64,000 nucleotides of DNA from Elymus sibiricus (lineage: Eukaryota > Streptophyta > Magnoliopsida > Poales > Poaceae): assembly GCA_039707655.1 (NCBI GenBank), contig CM077665.1:135923148-135987147 (forward strand), written 5' to 3'. This document shows positions 30,044 through 42,639 of the stretch, one piece after another (position 1 is the first letter of the stretch; the number at the start of each line of letters is the position of its first letter). The notes beneath the pieces are model-generated. The model saw nothing but the letters and a program-made list of their open reading frames with translations, was not told the DNA's origin and did no database searches. Position numbers and translations under genes: made by a program.

Positions 30044-32741
30044 TTTTATTTTATGTTTTTTTATTTGTTTGTTTTTGTTTCTGTTATTGAGTGCTTTACA
30101 CATTATTACCTCTGTAGTAATTGTGTTTTATTGTTTTAATTAGTGTTTGAGCCAAGTAAGACCATTGGGATGGTCTACGGTGATTGTTGATTTGATTTTG
30201 CTGAAAAACAGAAACTTTTGCGCTCAGTCCAGGAATTTTATAAATTCACCAGAGCGTTGAATGAGTCTGAAATTTTTACACAAGATTTATATACAAATTT
30301 CCCAGATTTTCCTAATTTTTCAGAATGTTTGGAGTTACATAAGTATTCGAAGTTTACATATTGCTACAGACTGTTCTGTTTTTGACAGATTCTGTTTTCT
30401 TTGTGTTGTTTGCTTATTTTGATGTATCTATGGGTTGTATCGGGGGGTATGAACCATGGAGAAGTTGGAATATAGTAGATATTACACCAATATAAATAAA
30501 GAATGATTTCACAACAGTAACTAAAGTGGTGATTTATTTTTCTTATACTAACGGATCTCACGAGTTTTCTGTTGAGTTTTGTGTTGTGAAGTTTTCAAAT
30601 TTTGGGTAAAGATTTGATGGACAATGGAATAAGGAGTGGCAAGAGCCTAAGCTTGGGGATGACCAAGGCACCCCAAGTAATATTCAAGGATACCAAAGAG
30701 ACTAAGCTTGGGGATGCCCCGGAAGGCATCCCCTCTTTCGTCTTCAATCCATCGGTAAATTTACTTGAGGCTATATTTTTATTCACCACATGATATGTGT
30801 TTTGCTTGGAGCGTCTTGTATGATATGAGTCTTTGCTTTTTAGTTTGCCACAATCATCCTTGCTGCACACATCTTTTGAGAGGGACACGCATGAATCGTG
30901 AATTTATTAGAATACTCTATGTGCTTCACTTATATCTTTTGAGCTAGGCAATTTAGCTCTAGTGCTTCACTTATATCTTTTTAGAGCACGGTGGCGTTTT
31001 ATTTTATAGAAATAATTGAACTCTCGTACTAACTTATATTATTTTGAGAGTCTTTAAACAGCATGCTAATTGGTTTAGGTTATGAATTTAGTCCTAATAT
31101 AATGGGCATCCAAGAGGGATATAATAAAAACTTTCATATAAAGTGCATTGAATACTATGAGAAGTTTGATTCCTTGCATATAGTTTTGAGATATAAAGAT
31201 GGTGATATTAGAGTCATGCTAGTGAGTAATTGTGTATTGGTAGAAATACTTGTGTTAAAGTTTGTGATTCCCGTAGCATGCACGTATGGTGAACCGTTAT
31301 GTAACGAAGTCGGAGCATGATTTGTTTAATGATTGTCATCCTTTGTGTGAGGGTCGGGAGCGCGCGAGGGTTAACTCCTACCAACCTCTCCCCTAGGAGC
31401 ATGCGTCTAATACTTTGCTTCGATAACTAATAGACTTTTGCAATAAGTATGTGAGTTCTTTATGACTAATGTGAGTCCATGGATTATACGCACTCTCACC
31501 CTTCCACCATTGCTAGCCTCTCTAGTACCGCGCAACTTTCGTCGGTGGATTAAACCCACCATATACCCTTCCTCAAAACAGCCACCATACCTACCTATTA
31601 TGGCATTTCCATAGCCATTCCGAGATATATTGCCATGCAACTTCCACCGTTCCGTTTATTATGACACGCACCATCATTTTCATATTGCTTTGCATGATCG
31701 TAAGATAGCTAGCATGATGTTTTCATGGCTTGTCCGTTTTTTGATGTCATTTGCTATGCTAGATCATTGCACATCCCGGTACACCACCGGAAGCATTCAT
31801 ATAGAGTCATATTTTGATCTAGGTATCAAGTTGTAATTCTTGAGTTGTAAGTAAATAAAAGTGTGATGATCCTCATTATTAGAGCATTGTCCCATGAGAG
31901 GAAAGGATGATGGAAGCTATGATTCCCTCACAAGTTGGGATGAGTCTCCAGACTTTACAAATAATAAAAGAGGCCAATGAAGCCCAAATAAAAAAAAGAG
32001 GCCAAATATGCCCACCAAAAAAATTATGAGAGAAAAGAGAGAAGGGACAATGCTACTATCCTTTTTTTTCCACACTTGTGCTTCAAAGTAGCATCATGAT
32101 CTTCATGATAGAGAGTCTCCTATTTTGTCACTTTCATATAACTAGTGGGAATTTTTCATTATAATGCACACCCACTTAGTTTCTTTTTGAGCTTTCATAC
32201 ACTTATAGCTCTAGTGCATCCGTTGCATGGCAATCCCTACTCACTCACATTGATATCTATTGATGGGCATCTCCATAGCCCGTTGATACGCCTAGTTGAT
32301 GTGAGACTATCTTCTCCTTTTCCTCACAACCTCCACCATATTCTATTTCACCTATAGTGCTATATCCATGGCTCACGCTCATGTATTGCGTGAAAGTTGA
32401 AAAGGTTTGAGAACATAAAAGGTGTGAAACAATTGCTTGACTTGTCATCGGGGTTGTGCATGATTTAAATACTTTGTGTGGGGAAGATGGAGCATAGCCA
32501 GACCATATGATTTTGTAGGGATAACTTTCTTAGGCCATGTTATTTTGAAAGGACACAATTGCTTTGTTAGTATGCTTGAAGTATTATTGTTTTTATGTCA
32601 ATATTAAGCTTTTGTTTTGAATCTTATGGATCTGAACATTCATGCCACAATAAAGGATATTACATGGATAAATATGTTAGGTAGCATACCACATCAAAAA
32701 TTCTGTTTTTATCGTTTACCTACTCGAGGACGAGCAGGAAT

Positions 32742-32757
32742 TAAGCTTGGGGATGCT
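32742..32757 (+). other. Polypurine tract of element E
   Basis: TTAAGCTTGGGGATGCT ends where the 3' LTR starts (TGATATGTCTCCAACG). Related AAGCTTGGGGATG copies also lie inside the element at about 30650 and 30705. Confidence 0.7.
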
Positions 32758-33350
32758 TGATATGTCTCCAACGTATCTATAATTTTTGATTGTTCCATGC
32801 TATTATATTATCTGTTTTGGATGTTTTATATGCATTAATATGCTATTTTATATTAGTTTTGGGACTAACCTATTAACCTAGTGCCTAGTGCCAGTTTCTG
32901 TTTTTTCCTTGTTTTTGAGTATTGCAGATAAGGAATATCAAACGGAGTCCAAACGGAATAAAATTCTACGAAGATTTTTCTTGGACCAGAAAGAACCTAG
33001 GAGACTTGGAGAAGAGGCCAGAAGACCCACGGGTGGGCCACAAGCCACCTGGGCACGCCCCTGGGGGGGCTGGCTTGTGGGGCCCCCGTGGCTCCTCCAA
33101 CCCTAATTTTCTGCCTATAAATTCAGAAATATTCCCCCAATACCAAAAAGAGCCACGATAATACTTTTCCGCCGCCGGAAGCCTCTGTTCCCGTGAGATC
33201 CCATCTTGGGGCCTTTTCCGGTAATCTGCCGGAGGGGGATTCGATCACGGAGGGCATCTACATCAACTCCATTGCCCCTCTGATGATGCGTGAGTAGTTC
33301 ACCTCAGACCTTCGGGTCCATAGCTAGTAGCTAGATGGCCTCTTCTCTCA
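32758..33350 (+). repeat. Truncated 3' LTR of element E
   Basis: Matches the 5' LTR from its first base to about 33350 (CTAGATGGCCTCTTCTCTC), then the homology ends abruptly. Confidence 0.8.
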
Positions 33351-34138
33351 GAAGGTTCATCCTCCCTATTGCAAATTTCTGAAATATTTGAGCCACAAAT
33401 TTATGTCAATAAAACTTTGCAAGAATGATAGCAACCACTCATAGAGATACCTAGAGGCCATATCAATCATTCATACTACTTGGAACTCAAAGAATTCAAC
33501 ATGCGAGCTTATTTTCTAAGCACCAAGTGCAGCACATTAAGCAAAATATAAACCACTAGAACAAAAACTAATTGGAGGAATGGGAGAGGCACATACCAAG
33601 GAGCAATTCCTCAAAACAGTTTCAGAAACGGAGTTCCGAGCAAAGAGATCGAAAATTTCAGTTTCTAGGGGAAGAACACGAGAGAGAGATGGCGAGGAAC
33701 TTTTTTCTGGAGGTAGGAGACGGTGTGGGCTAAAGGGATAAGGCAGGGGCACGTGGGCCCCACAAGCCAACAGGGCGCGCCCCTAGGGGCGAGGGCGGCC
33801 TGTTGTGTGCTGGCCCACTGGCACACCCCCCTGCTATAATTTTTATGCAAAAAATTCTTAAATATTCAGGAAAAAATCATGTTAAAATTTTATGGCAATC
33901 TGACACTTTTTATTTTCTGGCATATTTCTATGCACGGGAAAAACAGAAAATAGGAATTTCACGATACTTATTTTTACTTAACTAAGAAGAACAGAGAATA
34001 AACTTTGTGATACAGAGAGTTGTGAATACTCAATTCATCAATCACATGTCATACGAAAAAGATTCATTAATAAGGTTGATCAATTCTTATTAATAACCAT
34101 TTCCGACTAACATGAAACCGAAGAATTTTCGTATAACA

Positions 34139-34792
34139 CTAGGTTACCTCAATGGGGATTTGCATCTCCCCTACAATAAGATTATAATATTTCTTCTTCT
34201 TGACAGTACGTAGAGGAATTACAATATATCCAATGATAACCGTGGGAATAGGATCAATGACATTAATATTATTAACCAAAGTTTGCTTCTTAGGAAAATG
34301 CACGGTGTGTTGCTTGCCATTAACATGAAAAGTAACCTTGCTTTTGTTGCAATCAATAAAAGCCCCTGCGGTATTTAGAAAGTGTCTACCAAGGATGATC
34401 GACATATTGTCGTCCTTGAGCATCTCAAGAATAACAAAGTCTGTTAAAATAGTATCATTTGCAGCCACAACGGGAACATCCTCAAAAATTCCAATAGGCA
34501 CAGCAGTAGATTTATCAGCCATTTGCAGAGATATCTCAGTAGGTGTAAGTTTATTCAATTCAAGTATTTTGTAAAGGTAGAAAGGCATAACACTAACACC
34601 AGCCCCTAAATCACACAAAGCAGTTTTAACATAGTTTCTTTTAATAGAGCAAGGTATTGTGGGTATACCCGGGTCTCCCAACTTCTTAGGCCCTCCACCA
34701 TGAAAAGAATAATTAGCAAGCATGGTAGCAATTTTAGTTTCAGGTATCTTTCTTTTGTTGGTAATAATATCTTTCATATACTTAGCATAAGG
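34139..34792 (-). pseudogene. Athila-type aspartic protease fragment
   Basis: An open frame on the minus strand begins in mid-protein (SPYAKYMKDIITNKRKIPE) at the junction with LTR sequence and ends with a stop at 34141-34139. The protease active site reads ALCDLGAGVSVMPFYLYKIL, with the Asp-Leu-Gly-Ala form usual in Athila elements. Further features are DFVILEMLKDDNMSIILGR and HFLNTAGAFIDCNKSKVTFH, which match the flap and second half of the domain. The N-terminal gag part and the downstream RT are missing, so it cannot be functional, although about 215 codons remain open. Confidence 0.8.
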
Positions 34793-36053
34793 GGACCCAC
34801 CAGGAGGCCACAAGCCAGGGGGGCGCGCCCTACCCCCCCAGGGCGCGCCCCTGTGGCTTGTGGTCCCCCTGGCATTCCTCCGGTGCCCATCTTCTGCTAT
34901 ATGGAGGGTTTTGACCTGGAAAAAATTATAAGAGAGCTTTCGGGACGAAGCGCCACCGTCTCGAGGTGGAACTTGGGCAGAACCAATCTAGGGCTCCGAC
35001 GGAGCTGTTCTGCCGGGGAAACTTCCCTCCCGGAGGGGGAAATCGAAGCCATCGTCATCACCAACGATCCTCTCATCGAGAGGGGGTCAATCTCCATCAA
35101 CATCTTCACCAGCACCATCTCCTCTCCAAACCCCAGTTCATCTCTTGTATCCGAGCTTTGTCTCAAAACCTCAGATTGGTACCTGTGGGTTGCTAGTAGT
35201 GTTGATTACTCCTTGTAGTTGATGCTAGTTGGTTTACTTGGTGGAAGATCATATGTTCAGATCCTTAATGATAATTAATACTCCTCTGATTATGAACATG
35301 AATATGCTTTGTGAGTAGTTACGTTTGTTCCTGAGGACATGGGATAAGTCTTGTTATAAGTAATCATGTGAATTTGGTATTCGTTCAATATTTTGATGAG
35401 ATGTATGTTGTCTCTCCTCTAGTGGTGTCATGTGAACGTCGACTACATGAAACTTCACCATTATTTGGGCCTAGGGGAAGGCATTGGGAAGTAATAAGTA
35501 GATGATGGGTTGCTAGAGTGACAGAAGCTTAAACCCTAGTTTATGCGTTGCTTCGTAAGGGGCTGATTTGGATCCATATGTTTCATGCTATGGTTAGATT
35601 TATCTTAATTCTTCTTTCGTAGTTGCGGATGCTTGCGAGAGAGGTTAATCATAAGTGGGAGGCTTGTCCAAGTAAGGGCAGCACCCAAGCACCGGTCCAC
35701 CCACATATCAAATTATCAAAGTAACGAACGTGAATCATATGAGCATGATGAAAACTAACTTGACAAAAATTCCCATGTGTCCTCGGGAGCGCTTTGCTTT
35801 ATATAAGAGTTTTTCCAGGCTTTTCCTTTGCTACAAAAAGGATTGGGCCACCTTGCTGCACCTTTGCTACATTTATTACGTGCTACCCGTTACGAATTAT
35901 CTTATCACAAAACTATCTGTTACCGATAATTTCAGTGCTTGAAGAGAATACCTTACTGAAAACCGCTTGTCATTTCCTTCTGCTCCTCGTTGGGTTCGAC
36001 ACTCTTACTTATCGAAAGGACTACGATAGATCCCCTATACTTGTGGGTCATCA
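34793..36053 (-). repeat. Athila-like LTR fragment, ~1.26 kb
   Basis: On the minus strand it starts TGATGACCCACAAGTATAGG, a widespread Triticeae LTR start, and runs to a GC-rich stretch with GGGCGCGCC motifs near 34800-34860, where it is truncated. Confidence 0.65.
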
Positions 36054-36770
36054 ATAGGCACCTCCAAAAATCCAACCATTACAACATTATTGCCCAAATC
36101 GGTGAAACCGAAATAAAAACTCGGTTGTTCTGACTAGTGCAAAATGTGGTAACTTTGGCCTTTTCGATGAAACCGATATATGAAACTCGGTGGTACCGAT
36201 ATTGATCACCTAGGCATATTCCAAACTCGGTGGCACCGATTTTCAAAACTCGGAAATTTTGATTCTTGGAAATGACATGCCAATGAGCTGGTCACTATTT
36301 TCGATGGTACCGACATGAGACTTGGTGGTACTGAGTTGGTGGTCTGGCTTAGGATATGTCTAGGGTTTAGACTCGGTGGGACCGAAATGGAAATGTTGGT
36401 CTCACTGATTTGAGTGTATGGGTTTATACATAGATTTTTGTGGGAGAATGGATGAGTATTTTTGGTGGCTAAAACTTGAGCATTTTGAGCAACCAGATCA
36501 TCATAGATACCTCATCCCCTTTTAATAGTATTGGCTTTCCTATAGACTCAAAGTGATTTCTCACAAAATATAAAATGTAGAGTCATTAGCTTGAAGCTTG
36601 GCCAAACCTATTCCTTGCTCTTCTTCTCCTTGGGGATTCTCCACACAATCCTTTTGCTAGCACTCTCTTTGGACTATACCTGAAATAAGCTAGGTAAAAC
36701 TATTAGTCCAAGAGACAATGTATGTTGTCATGAATTATCAAAAACCACCAAGGGAGCATATGTGCTTTCA
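36054..36770 (-). repeat. Truncated 3' LTR of SIRE-type element F
   Basis: On the minus strand it starts TGAAAGCACATATGCTCCCT at 36770, directly after the polypurine tract. It includes repeated phrases of the type ACTCGGTG.TACCGA (36100-36400). It is cut at 36054 by the Athila relic. Confidence 0.7.
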
Positions 36771-36787
36771 ATCTCCCCCTTTTTGGT
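36771..36787 (-). other. Polypurine tract of element F
   Basis: The minus strand reads CCAAAAAGGGGGAGAT immediately before the LTR. Confidence 0.8.
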
Positions 36788-37359
36788 AATTGATGACTAC
36801 ATACAATCAAAGCTTGAAAGACATATGACAAAGACAAGCTCCCCCTAAATGTGTGTAATCCTTTTAAGGGATGGTTGTTTGGAATGCATGATCACACACA
36901 TAGTAGAAGGATCAAGATAAGTCATATGTACCTTGGCCATATGCATCAAATATATATGAATGATTTGTTTCCATGTTCAAGACTCACTCTTGCAAACAAT
37001 ATGTGCAAAGACAAGAGATCATCTTGAACAAGGATATGATGCATATACTTACCTTGAAGTTCTGAGCATTTCAACTAAACAAACACACTTGAGAAAACAA
37101 TGTTAGATAACACAAGAATATCCATCTCAAAGAAATGCGAAGGAATTCAAGATTACCAAGATGCAGAAGATATATGAGAAATAAGGTTACTTAAAAATGA
37201 TATGTCTCCAATCACATGTAGAACTTTCTCCCTTGAGTATGGATTTGTAAATCTTCCTCTCCTCCGGAATCATAGCATGTAGATATTGGGAGTAGGTAGG
37301 GCTTAAAAAGTCTAACAAACATAAGCAATCAAAATACAATCTCTCTCCTCCTTAAGCTT

Positions 37360-37640
37360 ATATTTACCCCCCTTTGGGTAAGCATGATATTTCTCCCCCT
37401 TAATATTATATCTCCCCTTTCTGAGATTCCTCCCCCTTTGGCATAAGAAAAGCTTTGATATTTATCCCCCTTTGGCATTAATTTCCAAAAAGGGTCAATC
37501 AAGGGGTCTGAATTAGAAGGGATCATTGAGAGGGAAGGGATCCTAGAGAATTAGGGTGTATAAGCTCAATGACCAAAAAATAAATTCTCCCCCGACCTAT
37601 ATCTGAAGTCTTTAAGATTTCTCCCCCATTTTCCTAGGGA
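37360..37640 (-). repeat. Cluster of polypurine-tract-like repeats in element F
   Basis: Pyrimidine runs on the plus strand of the form TCTCCCCCTTTGGC recur near 37366, 37390, 37411, 37430, 37467 and 37587. On the element's own strand they are purine tracts resembling the primer next to the LTR. Confidence 0.7.
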
Positions 37641-38928
37641 TCCTCGAGCTTTTGATATTTCTCCTCTTTTGAAAAAAATCACAGAAGATAGCAAAATCAG
37701 TGGCTCCGAGACAAATAAAGTTGGTAGCACCGATGAGTGGTTGTGCAGCCAAACTGCATTGTCAGTGAGACCGAGTTCTTCTAATCGGAGGCTCCGAAAT
37801 GAAAAATAGAAACTTGGCAAAGATGTTCTTGGCCATTTTTTCAAACTAGTTTTTCACAAAGTCTCAATAGAATCTAAAGGACTTGCAATGAATTTTCATA
37901 ACGGACTTGGAAATAATTTTCATAAAGGATTTGCAAAGAATTTTCATCTAGGTTAGAGTTGAATCGAAGTGTAAAAGAGCAACATCAAGGGAAATTTTCC
38001 ATTCAATTGTTTTAACTAGATGATGGGCAGTGACTAGGTCACCTATATTAGAGTATATTGAGTTAGGAGCCAAGTAAGAATACTTGATCATAGGTCATAT
38101 TCATCGTTTAAGCACAAATGGGGTTGCCATTTTGACATAAAGCATTTTAATGTTGTCACATCTTATGAGATGCTTTAACTCAAGTCTGAGAGTAAAGCTT
38201 CCTTTTATGTGACATCCCCCCACCTAAGAGGGACAAACTAACCTTGGGTTTTGTCGTCGAAGACTTCATGTGGGTGATGTAGTGGTGGATGCTCAAAGTT
38301 GATGAAGATCATCATGAGTTGGGAGCAGTCCTTGTTGTTTCTCACTCTTCTCACCTACAAGGGTTAGTCCCACACAAGGAACAAATACAAGGATATCTAT
38401 GGACATGGAGTGAAATGCTTTCATGATGATGTCCATTGATTCTTGTTTACCTTGTCCCTTCCTTACCTTTGAGTGATGTTTATGACATGGCTTGTAGGTA
38501 GGCCTATTGTGGATGCCCAAGAGTTGGAGTTGGTGCAATCCTTCTTTTATTTCAAGATAGATCTTCCTACAAACGGTTAGTAAAGCAAGGAAGAACATAA
38601 TATATACAATTGACAAGAATGAAGTTGATCTTGGTAATACTTCAAGGATATGTTTTGTGTTGTCTTCTTCCTCCATCACAAGGTAGGGATGTAGATACTT
38701 GGCTTTTGACAAGATTGCTCATGATTGAAGTTGTTTGCAATCTTGTGGAATGTAACTCATCCAAGTTCTTAACAAAAGGTTAGATGCAATACAAGGGAGC
38801 ATGGATTTCCAAGGTATAAGATATTGTCAATAGGTATCAAGGAATAGTCATGTAAGCTCAAACCCTCATATGCATCACAATGAGTTTTTAGCTCAAGTTT
38901 GAGGCATCAATGATGTCCAACTCACTCC

Positions 38929-39468
38929 TCAAGTGACAAATACTTTCTCATCAAGTGGCTTAGTAAAGATATCAGCCAATTGCTTGTTAGTCCGCACATG
39001 CTTGAGATTGATATCTACTTTCGCAACATGATCTCGAATAAAATGATGACGAACTTGAATATGCTTAGTTCGAGAATGTTGCACGGGATTATAAGCAATT
39101 TTAACGACACTCTCATTGTCACAAAGCAAAGGAACATGTTTCACATGGATTCCATAATCCGTAAGAGTTTGAGTCATCCATAGTAATAGTGCACAACATG
39201 ACCCGGCGGCTATGTATTCCGCTTCGGCGGTAGATGGGGATACCGAGTTTTGTTTCTTGGAGTACCAAGACACAAGAGATCTTCCAAAAAATTGGCAAGT
39301 ACCCGAGGTGGATTTTCTATAAACCTTTTCTCCGGCATAGTCCGAATCGGAATAGCCAACAAGGTTAAAAGAAGATCCCTTGGGATACCATATACGAAAG
39401 TTTGGTTTATGTATCAAGTATCTCACAATTCTTTTCACAACCTTAAGATGACACTCTTTAGGTGTAGC
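38929..39468 (-). pseudogene. Copia RNase H of SIRE-type element F (interrupted)
   Basis: Minus-strand frame from the Angela insertion point (PKECHLKVVKRIVRYLIHK) to about 38929. Copia RNase H motifs are clear: VGYSDSDYAGEKVYRKST (first Asp), SPSTAEAEYIAAGSCCALLL (Glu), VPLLCDNESVVKIAYNPVQH (Asp), KHIQVRHHFIRDHV, and NKQLADIFTKPLDEK at the pol C-terminus. About 180 codons are open without a stop. The upstream RT side continues at 50559 on the far side of Angela, where a one-base frameshift is visible. The gene is therefore split by 11 kb and non-functional. Confidence 0.85.
39464..39468 (+). other. Target-site duplication of Angela element G, left
   Basis: GTAGC, identical to 50554-50558. 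Confidence 0.95.
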
Positions 39469-41409
39469 TGTTGGAAATATGCCCTAGAGGCAATAATAAA
39501 TTGGTTATTATTATATATACTTGTTCGTGATAATCGTTTATTATCCATGCTATAATTGTATTGATTGGAAACTCAAATACATGTGTGGGTACATAGACAA
39601 CACTGTGTCCCTAGTATGCCTCTAGTTAACTAGTTCGTTGATCAAAGATGGTCAAGGTTTCCTGGCCATAGACATGAGATGTCATTTGATAACGGGATCA
39701 CATCATTAGGAGAATGATGTGATGGACAAGACCCAAACTATAAACATAGCATATGATCGTGTCAGTTTATTGCTATAGTTTTCTGCATGTCAAGTATCTG
39801 TTCCTATGACCATGAGATCATGCAACTCACTGACACCGGAGGAATACCTTGTGTGTATCAAACGTCACAACATAACTGGGTGACTATAAAGATGCTCTAC
39901 AGGTATCTCCGAGGGTGTCTGTTGAGTGGGCATGGATCAAGACTGGGATTTGTTACTCCGTGTGACGGAGAGGTATCTCAGGGCCCACTCGGTAATACAA
40001 CATCACAATAAGCCTTGCAAGCAATGTGACTAAGTGTTAGCCACGGGATCTTGTATTACAGAACGAGTAAAGAGACTTGCCGGTAACGAGATTGAACTAG
40101 GTATAGAGATACCGACGATCGAATCTCAGGCAAGTAACATACCGAAGAACAAAGGGAACAGCGTACGGGATTAACTGAATCCTTGACATAGAGGTTCAAC
40201 GGATAAAGATCTTCGTAGAATATGTAGGAACCAATATGGGCATCCAGATCCCGCTATTGGTTATTGACCGTAGAGGTGTCTTGGTCATGTCTACATAGTT
40301 CTCGAACCCGCAGGGTCTGCACACTTAAGGTTCGGTGACGTTTCGGTATAGTAGAGTTATGTATGGTGGTGACCGAAGGTTGTTCGGAGTCCCGGATGAG
40401 ATCCTGGACATCACGAGGAGCTCCGGAATTGTCCGGAGGTAAAGATTGATATATAGGAAGTCATGTTTTGGTCACCGGAAAAGTTTCGGGTATTTCGGTA
40501 ATGTACCGGGAGTGCCGGGAGTGGTACCGGGGACCATCGGGAGGGGTGTCTCGACCCAAAGGACCTCATGGGCTGTGGGAGGAGTCAAACCAGCCCCTAT
40601 TGGGCTGGCCTAACCCCCCCACTAAGGCCCATGTGGCTTTGGGTGGAAAAAATCCAAAGGAGGAAAGGTGGAAAGGGTTTCCAAGTGGAGAGGAGGAATC
40701 CTACTCCTAATAGGATTGGAGTAGGACTCCTCCACCTCCAATTTCGGCCAAACCTTGAGGGTTTGAGGCTGCCTCCTCCCATCCCTCCCTCCTATATGTA
40801 CTAGAGGATTTAGAGGGAAGAGCTAACCCTAATTGCCACGTGCTCCCTCTACTTCATCTAGATCGGTTTCTCCTCTAGTCTAGTTTCAGCGGTGCTTAGG
40901 CGAAGCCCTGCCGGAATTGTTCCACCACCATCGCCGCCGCGCCGTCGTGCCACCGGAGAACTCTTCTACCTCTCCGCTCCCTCTTGCTGGATCAAGAAGG
41001 CGGAGTTCGTCATCGAGCTGTACATGTGCTGAACGCGGAGGTGCCGCCCGTTCGGCGCTAGATCGAAAGGACCGTGATCAGGATCGCGAGACGATTCGTG
41101 ATTTGATCGCGGGACGGATCGTGATGGGATCGCGGGACGGATCGAGATTGGATCACGAGACGGATCGTGATGGGATTGCGGGACGGATCGAGATTGGACC
41201 GCGAGATGGATCGTGATGGGATCGCGGGACGCTCGGCGATTTGGATCGCGAAGACGTTCGACTACATCAACCGCGTTTCTTAACGCTTCCCGCTTAGCGA
41301 TCTACAAGGGTATGTAGATCCACTCTCCCTCTTGTAGATGCTCATCACCATGGATAGATCTTGCGTGTGCGTAGGAATTTTTTTGTTTCCCATGCAACAT
41401 TCCCCAACA
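39469..41409 (+). repeat. 5' LTR of Angela element G, 1,941 bp
   Basis: TGTTGGAAATATGCC ... TTCCCCAACA. A GC-rich tandem array lies near its 3' end (41081-41231). Short open frames such as 40917-41216 arise from this array and are not genes. Confidence 0.95.
41081..41231 (+). repeat. Tandem ~22-bp repeats in the Angela 5' LTR
   Basis: About seven imperfect units alternate between GGATCGCGGGACGGATCGTG and GGATCACGAGACGGATCG types. The same array is in the 3' LTR at about 50221-50371. Confidence 0.8.
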
Positions 41410-41410
41410 G

Positions 41411-41427
41411 TGGCATCATGAGCTAGG
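41411..41427 (+). other. Primer-binding site of Angela element G (diverged initiator tRNA-Met)
   Basis: TGGCATCATGAGCTAGG lies one base after the LTR. It is a mutated form of the TGGTATCAGAGC site complementary to initiator tRNA-Met that Copia elements use. Confidence 0.75.
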
Positions 41428-42639
41428 TCTATGTGTAGATGAGATCTCGAGTAGAACACAAAGGAGTTTGTGGGCGTTGATATTCAGATTGCTTCCTCCC
41501 TTGGCCTTTTCTTGATTCGGCGGTATTGTGGGATGAAGCGGCCCGGACCAACATTACTCGTACGCTTACGAGAGACCGGCTCCATCAACTGACATGTAAC
41601 TTCGTTGCATAAAGATGGCTGGCGGGTGTCTGTTTCTCCCACTTTAGTCGGATCGGATTTGACAAAGGCGGTCCTTGAGAAGGTTGAATAGCAATTTTTG
41701 TATCACCATTGTGGTTTTTGCGTAGGTAAGAATTGTTCTTGCTAGATACCCGTAGCAGCCACGTAAAACTTGCAACAACAATTAGAGGACGTCTAACTTG
41801 TTTTTGCAGGGTATGTTGTGATGTGATATGGCCAATTACATGATGAGATATATGTGATGTATGAGATGATCATGTATTGTATATAATATCACGACTTGCA
41901 TGTCGATGAGTACGGCAACAGGTAGGAGCCATAGGGTTGTCTTTAATTATTTTCGCCGTTTTTGCTTTACTTTATCACTATGAGTTAGCAATAGTCGTGG
42001 AAGCAACAGTCGGCGCGACAACCTCATGGCGACACATTGATGGAGATCAAGATGATGGAGATCATGGTGTTATGCCGGTGACGATGGAGATCATGCCGGT
42101 GCTTTGAAGATGGAGATCAAAAGCACAAGTTCATGGCCATATCATGTCACTTATGATTTGCATGTGATGTTAATCCTTTTAGGATGACGGTAGCATTATA
42201 AGGTGATCCCTCACTAAAATTTCAAGATAAAATTGTGTTCTCCCCGAGTGTGCACCGTTGCGAAAGTTCGTCGTTTTGAGACACCACGTAATGATCGGGT
42301 GTGATAGACTCTACGTTCACATACAACGGGTGCAAGCCAGTGTTGCACGTGCGGAACACTCGGGTTAAACTTGACGAGCCTAGCATGTACAGACATGGCC
42401 TCGGAACACAAGAGACCGAAAGGTCGAACATGAGTCATATAGTAGATATGATCAACATGAAGATGTTCACCATTGAAACCACCTCAACTCACGTGATGAT
42501 CGGACTTGAGTTGGTGGATTTGGATCATGTGTCACTCGAATGACCGGAGGGATGTCAATTTGAGTGGGAGTTTTTAAGTAATATGATTAACTAAACTCAT
42601 TATCATGAACATAGTCAAAATGTCTTTGCAAATTATGTT

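Larger units (their letters stand above)
27332..33350 (+). mobile_element. Athila-like, gag-only LTR element E with truncated 3' LTR
   Basis: 5' LTR (27332-28918), tRNA-Asp primer site, a gag-like gene, a long non-coding interior (29982-32741), a polypurine tract and the first ~590 bp of the 3' LTR. No protease, RT or integrase is present, so E is non-autonomous. The 3' LTR stops matching at about 33350, where reverse-oriented Athila sequence begins; the right-hand target duplication is lost. A second member of the family is element H. Confidence 0.82.
33351..36053 (-). mobile_element. Deleted, reverse-oriented Athila-like element
   Basis: Read on the minus strand: an LTR start at 36053 (TGATGACCCACAAGTATAGG), LTR sequence to about 34793, then an abrupt join into protease (34792-34139), then AT-rich non-coding sequence and a GC-rich stretch near 33770-33830. 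The LTR end, primer site and gag are missing, as are RT and integrase. 33351-34138 holds no gene that I can see. Confidence 0.65.
36054..39468 (-). mobile_element. SIRE-type Copia element F, 3' portion (first segment)
   Basis: Read on the minus strand: RNase H (39468-38929), a long 3' non-coding or env-like region (38928-36787), a polypurine tract, and an LTR truncated at 36054. It is split at 39468 by Angela element G; the upstream pol resumes at 50559. RNase H motifs and the purine-rich repeats before the LTR point to the SIRE/Maximus clade. A possible non-ATG open stretch at 38293-38712 has no recognisable domain. Confidence 0.78.

Noticed and set aside
38293..38712. 139-codon minus-strand frame in the SIRE-type element as an env-like gene
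   Set aside because: No ATG at its start, no clear signal or membrane pattern beyond one hydrophobic segment, and no recognised motif; kept only as a remark.
40917..41216. 99-codon frame with RD-rich repeats, repeated at 50061-50360
   Set aside because: It reads through the ~22-bp tandem array of the Angela LTR and begins within LTR promoter/leader sequence; the repeats explain its composition.
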